Positions 61,018-64,000 of a stretch of 64,000 nucleotides of DNA are shown piece after piece; position 1 is the first letter of the stretch, and the number at the start of each line of letters is the position of its first letter. Both the position numbers and the translations under genes were made by a program. The DNA is from Pseudomonas cannabina (GTDB lineage Bacteria > Pseudomonadota > Gammaproteobacteria > Pseudomonadales > Pseudomonadaceae): the NCBI RefSeq assembly GCF_900100365.1, contig NZ_FNKU01000001.1:310001-374000 (forward strand), in the 5' to 3' direction. Below the pieces are notes generated by a model. It was not told where the DNA came from, made no database searches, and saw nothing but the letters and a program-made list of their open reading frames with translations.

Positions 61018-62000
61018 CAGGTCACCTCGAAGTGGCGTTCGCCGTCGAACTGCAGGCGGTGCTCATCGATTCTGGAAAGACGCAACCCGTCCACCTCATC
61101 GCCTACGTACACGCGACGGCCGTCAGCGGTCACCAGATGCGCGTGGGGGCCGGTCATAATCTGTACCACGACGAAGGGGAGCGTGTTGCGCGCGCTGGAA
61201 ACGTTATCGAGCACCGTAACGGGCGAGCTGTAGGTATCCTTGAAACGTTGCAGCATGCGCTGGTAAACCAGCAGCGCTTCGTCCTTGGCATTGCCATTGA
61301 GAACGAGACCTTCCGGTGTTTCGTCAACGCTGATATTGCTGAGCATGCGGTCGCTGAGCATGGTATTGAGCTGGTGCCGAACGGCATCCGTATCGGCCAG
61401 ACGTATGCGTGTGTCGGGCGCCTCTTTGACAGGCGCAGCGGGCCTGCTCAACGATTTTTCCTGCCCCTTTGCGGCGGTCTGGGTCAGCGCTGCAACCTGA
61501 GCGACTTCCGGATCGATCGCAGTGGGGCCTGAGCGGGTCAGGCTCCAGGCGCTGCCGATCACGCCGATCAGCAAGCCTGCGATGATGCCGGTGGTGCGGT
61601 TCAGCAGTTTTTGCGAACGCGACTGTACCTTCTGCAGCGGTGCAGTGTTGCGCACCGGCTCAGGCTCGGGCTCAGGCGTTGGGGCCACTTGCTCAGGAAC
61701 CTGCGGCCATTCATCGCCGGCAGGCGAGACGCACAGCCACACCGAACCTAGCATGAATGGGTGGTTCAGGGTCAGCTCGATAAGGGTCTGCGCAGCACCT
61801 TCTTCGTCGCACACCTGTCCTTCTTCAGCGTTCAGGACCCAGCGCTCATCCACGCGCTGCAGACGACCGTGAAGGCTTTCAATGCCTGAATCTTCCAGCG
61901 CCAGATCTTGCTCCTGAGCTGAACCAATCGACCACTGTTCACCCACCAGCGGCAGCGCAGCCCCCTGGTGATGACCGTTCAGTACGCGTAATTCAAACAT
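61014..62000 (-). CDS. hrpQ: HrpQ, inner-membrane ring protein (SctD type)
   Basis: A 328-aa protein of the YscD/PrgH class. The N-terminal FHA-like cytoplasmic domain (1-95: MFELRVLNGHHQGAALPLVG, SIGSAQEQDLALED) is followed by a Pro/Glu linker and one transmembrane helix near 140-160 (GIIAGLLIGVIGSAWSL). A periplasmic ring domain completes it. It lies 33 bp after hrcV. Confidence 0.93.
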   Translation of the reverse strand: MFELRVLNGHHQGAALPLVGEQWSIGSAQEQDLALEDSGIESLHGRLQRVDERWVLNAEEGQVCDEEGAAQTLIELTLNHPFMLGSVWLCVSPAGDEWPQVPEQVAPTPEPEPEPVRNTAPLQKVQSRSQKLLNRTTGIIAGLLIGVIGSAWSLTRSGPTAIDPEVAQVAALTQTAAKGQEKSLSRPAAPVKEAPDTRIRLADTDAVRHQLNTMLSDRMLSNISVDETPEGLVLNGNAKDEALLVYQRMLQRFKDTYSSPVTVLDNVSSARNTLPFVVVQIMTGPHAHLVTADGRRVYVGDEVDGLRLSRIDEHRLQFDGERHFEVTW

Positions 62001-62033
62001 CCGACTCTCTCCCTGTGCCCAGGCCGTTCAGGC

Positions 62034-64000
62034 TCAGGCCGCATGCTCGTTATCCAGCGGTTCGAGATCATCTTCCAGGTCGAAACGACCCATGACTTTG
62101 ACCTTGGCCGCATTGCTGATTTCGGCGAAAGACAACACCGGGACGTGGTAAAACTCTTCCCTGAGCAAGTTGCGCAGCGGGCTGCGCAAGTCCTGCGCGA
62201 CCAACAACACAGCCTGCTCGGGCGCCCGCAACGGAAACGCCATGTGGAGTTGCTGTACGAGCATTTGACTGGTCTCGTTGCTCAGCGCAAAAAAGGTTTC
62301 GGTCTGCGTCTGGCGCAGGCCGTCGCGCAGCAAGCCTTCGCTCTCCGGCGTCAACAGCCAGACCATCAAGCCTTCGGCACCGCAGTACTGGTGGTAGATC
62401 TGTGACTTGAGCGCAATACGCACGTAGTCGGTCAGCACGCTGATATCGCGTTCGTGTTGAGCGTGCTCGATCAGGGTTTCGGCGATCACGCGAACTGCGC
62501 GCAGCGGTACGCACTCCGAGGCGAGTCGTTGCAGAACGGCGGAGAAACGACTCAGGGTCAGCACCCGCTGCAGCTCCTGCGCCAGTTCGGACTGTTCGGA
62601 CTCCAGCCAACTGAGGATGGCCTTGCTTTCCTGCAAGCCGATGAACTGCGGCCCGCAGGATTGCAATGCACGCTCCATGCGCTCGACGATCAATGTCATG
62701 GCGCTCACACCAGTGAGTCGGCTGTCTTGAAATTCGGGCAAATCGGCAGGCAGCCAGACCCACTGCTCCTCTTGGCGGTCGCTATTACCGGGAATTGCGA
62801 GTGCCGTAGTTTCGTGGTCCACTTCGCGAGCATCCACCGCCAAATGGGTTTGACTGAAAGTCGCCTTGAGCATCGGCACCTCGTAGACCATAAAGCGGAA
62901 CTCATCCGGCTGCAGGTGCTGTGCCCTCTCGATAATGAACGAGGGCAAGGTGAGGCCATAATTGACCACCAGACGATTGCGTCGCTGCCGGATTTCGCTG
63001 ACCAGCGTCTCGATCTGTGCCATGTTCTGGCCTGGATGGAACTGCAGGACGAACTGGCGGCTCGGAGCGAACGTGCGCAGGTCTTCGCTGCCGTTCATTT
63101 CTGGCGGCACAGGCGCTGCGTCTGCCTGCTGCTTCTTGGGTTTTGCCCGCTGCAGTTGGAGCAGTCCACCTGCGCCACAGATGATGGCAATCACAATAAA
63201 CACCCCGGTCGGCATGCCGGGCAGGGCGGCAAAGCCGAGCATCGCCACCGAGGCGATAATCCACGCCTTGGGCTGGCTGGTGATCTGCTCTGCGATCTCT
63301 CGACCAATGTTCGCTTCCACGCCCTCCTCGTTGTTGGGGACGCGGGTAATGATCATGCCGCTGGTGACCGAGATCAGCAGTGCCGGGATCTGCGCGATCA
63401 GGCCGTCACCGATGGTCAGTACGGTGTACAGCTGCAAAGCATCACCTGCGGTCATGCCGTGCTGCACGACGCCGATGGAGATGCCGCCGATCATGTTGAT
63501 CGCAACGATAATCAGGCTGGCGATGGCGTCGCCGTTGACGAATTTCATCGCCCCGTCCATCGCCCCGAACAGTTGACTCTCTTTGTTCAGCTCGGCCCGA
63601 CGGTTACGTGCTTCGTAGACGGTAATCAGGTTGGCGCGCAGGTCACTGTCGATGGACATTTGTTTGCCGGGCATCGCATCCAGCGTAAATCGCGCGCCGA
63701 CTTCGGCGACCCGCTCGGACCCCTTGGTGATCACCAGGAAGTTGACCACGGTCAGGATCAGAAAGATCACCAGACCGACAGCGAGGTTGCCGCCCACCAC
63801 GAACTGGCCAAATGCCTCGACGATGTGCCCTGCATCCTGGTTGAGCAGAATCAAACGCGTGGTGGAGACCGACAGTGCCAGTCGAAACATGGTGGTCAGC
63901 AGCAGCACGGCCGGAAAGGTCGAGAACGCCAGCGGCCTGGGAAGGTGCATGGCCAGCATGATCAGCAGGCACGAAATACAGATGTTCACGGCGATGAGCA
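62034..64000 (-). CDS. hrcV: Export gate protein HrcV (SctV), N-terminus cut by window edge
   Basis: The FHIPEP-family inner-membrane protein forming the nonameric export gate; about 655 codons are visible, and the reading frame runs off the right edge (…LIAVNICIS). About 40 N-terminal residues are missing compared with the usual length near 695. Transmembrane segments lie in the first part, followed by the FHIPEP-type segment (SERVAEVGARFTLDAMPGKQMSIDSDLRANLI). The large cytoplasmic domain (about 320-650) docks chaperone complexes. It is the first gene of the minus-strand operon seen; hrpJ should lie upstream, outside the window. Confidence 0.96.
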   Translation of the reverse strand, partial: LIAVNICISCLLIMLAMHLPRPLAFSTFPAVLLLTTMFRLALSVSTTRLILLNQDAGHIVEAFGQFVVGGNLAVGLVIFLILTVVNFLVITKGSERVAEVGARFTLDAMPGKQMSIDSDLRANLITVYEARNRRAELNKESQLFGAMDGAMKFVNGDAIASLIIVAINMIGGISIGVVQHGMTAGDALQLYTVLTIGDGLIAQIPALLISVTSGMIITRVPNNEEGVEANIGREIAEQITSQPKAWIIASVAMLGFAALPGMPTGVFIVIAIICGAGGLLQLQRAKPKKQQADAAPVPPEMNGSEDLRTFAPSRQFVLQFHPGQNMAQIETLVSEIRQRRNRLVVNYGLTLPSFIIERAQHLQPDEFRFMVYEVPMLKATFSQTHLAVDAREVDHETTALAIPGNSDRQEEQWVWLPADLPEFQDSRLTGVSAMTLIVERMERALQSCGPQFIGLQESKAILSWLESEQSELAQELQRVLTLSRFSAVLQRLASECVPLRAVRVIAETLIEHAQHERDISVLTDYVRIALKSQIYHQYCGAEGLMVWLLTPESEGLLRDGLRQTQTETFFALSNETSQMLVQQLHMAFPLRAPEQAVLLVAQDLRSPLRNLLREEFYHVPVLSFAEISNAAKVKVMGRFDLEDDLEPLDNEHAA

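Noticed and set aside
1..64000. tRNA, rRNA or CRISPR array
   Set aside because: No cloverleaf with CCA-type end, rRNA stretch or regularly spaced direct repeats was seen in reading the window; absence was not tested computationally.

Overview
The window is from a fluorescent Pseudomonas of the P. syringae complex. The right half carries a complete Hrp1-type type III secretion (T3SS) cluster in canonical P. syringae gene order together with the conserved effector locus (CEL), and several genes have well-formed HrpL-dependent hrp boxes. HrpA, HrpZ, HrpW and the AvrE N-terminus differ visibly from the DC3000/B728a proteins I can recall. The left flank is metabolic DNA, not the queA-tgt-tRNA-Leu side with an exchangeable effector locus. 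This suggests an atypically placed island, as described for some P. syringae phylogroup 2c strains and for P. viridiflava or P. cichorii. That assignment is inference.

Layout. 1-309: partial unknown gene. 310-1114: non-coding DNA with intergenic repeats. 1115-11115 (minus): one tightly overlapping operon, read from atzF to a GntR regulator. It holds allophanate hydrolase, a BMP-type ABC importer (binding protein, two permeases, double ATPase), a formamidase, biuret hydrolase, a second cysteine hydrolase (triuret hydrolase candidate), an AtzH-like protein and the regulator. It looks like a scavenging route in which triuret/biuret-type ureides go to allophanate and then to ammonia and CO2. 11354-14534: VOC protein, Lrp/AsnC regulator with divergent LysE exporter, MFS sugar porter. 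14593-18885: a 101-bp MITE-like element, the flavohaemoglobin gene hmp behind a sigma54 promoter with three NorR-type sites, a GST, a GNAT, and a complete IS5-family IS. 19158-23983: small secreted Ala-rich protein, a small basic protein, a histidine kinase/KaiC-like/unknown operon, an esterase. 24032-29173: split transketolase, MFS and SDR genes with a divergent LysR regulator. 29220-30167: bestrophin-like channel.

30353-43950 is the CEL: hopAA1, hrpW, shcM-hopM1, shcE, avrE and hrpH, served by five hrp boxes. 43951-45133 is a long AT-rich gap holding the second, inverted and identical MITE copy just upstream of hrpR. 45134-54290 (plus) carries hrpRS, hrpA-hrpZ-hrpB-hrcJ-hrpD-hrpE and hrpF-hrpG-hrcC-hrpT-hrpV. 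54710-64000 (minus) carries hrcU-T-S-R-Qb-Qa-hrpP-hrpO-hrcN-hrpQ-hrcV, with hrcV cut by the window edge; hrpJ, hrpL and hrpK would lie beyond it.

How it works together. HrpR and HrpS activate sigma54 transcription of hrpL (outside the window), and HrpL reads the hrp boxes. HrpV and HrpG tune HrpS. The hrc/hrp products build the secretion machine and pilus. HrpZ, HrpW and HrpH help cross wall barriers. AvrE, HopM1 and HopAA1 are the delivered effectors, with ShcM and ShcE as chaperones.
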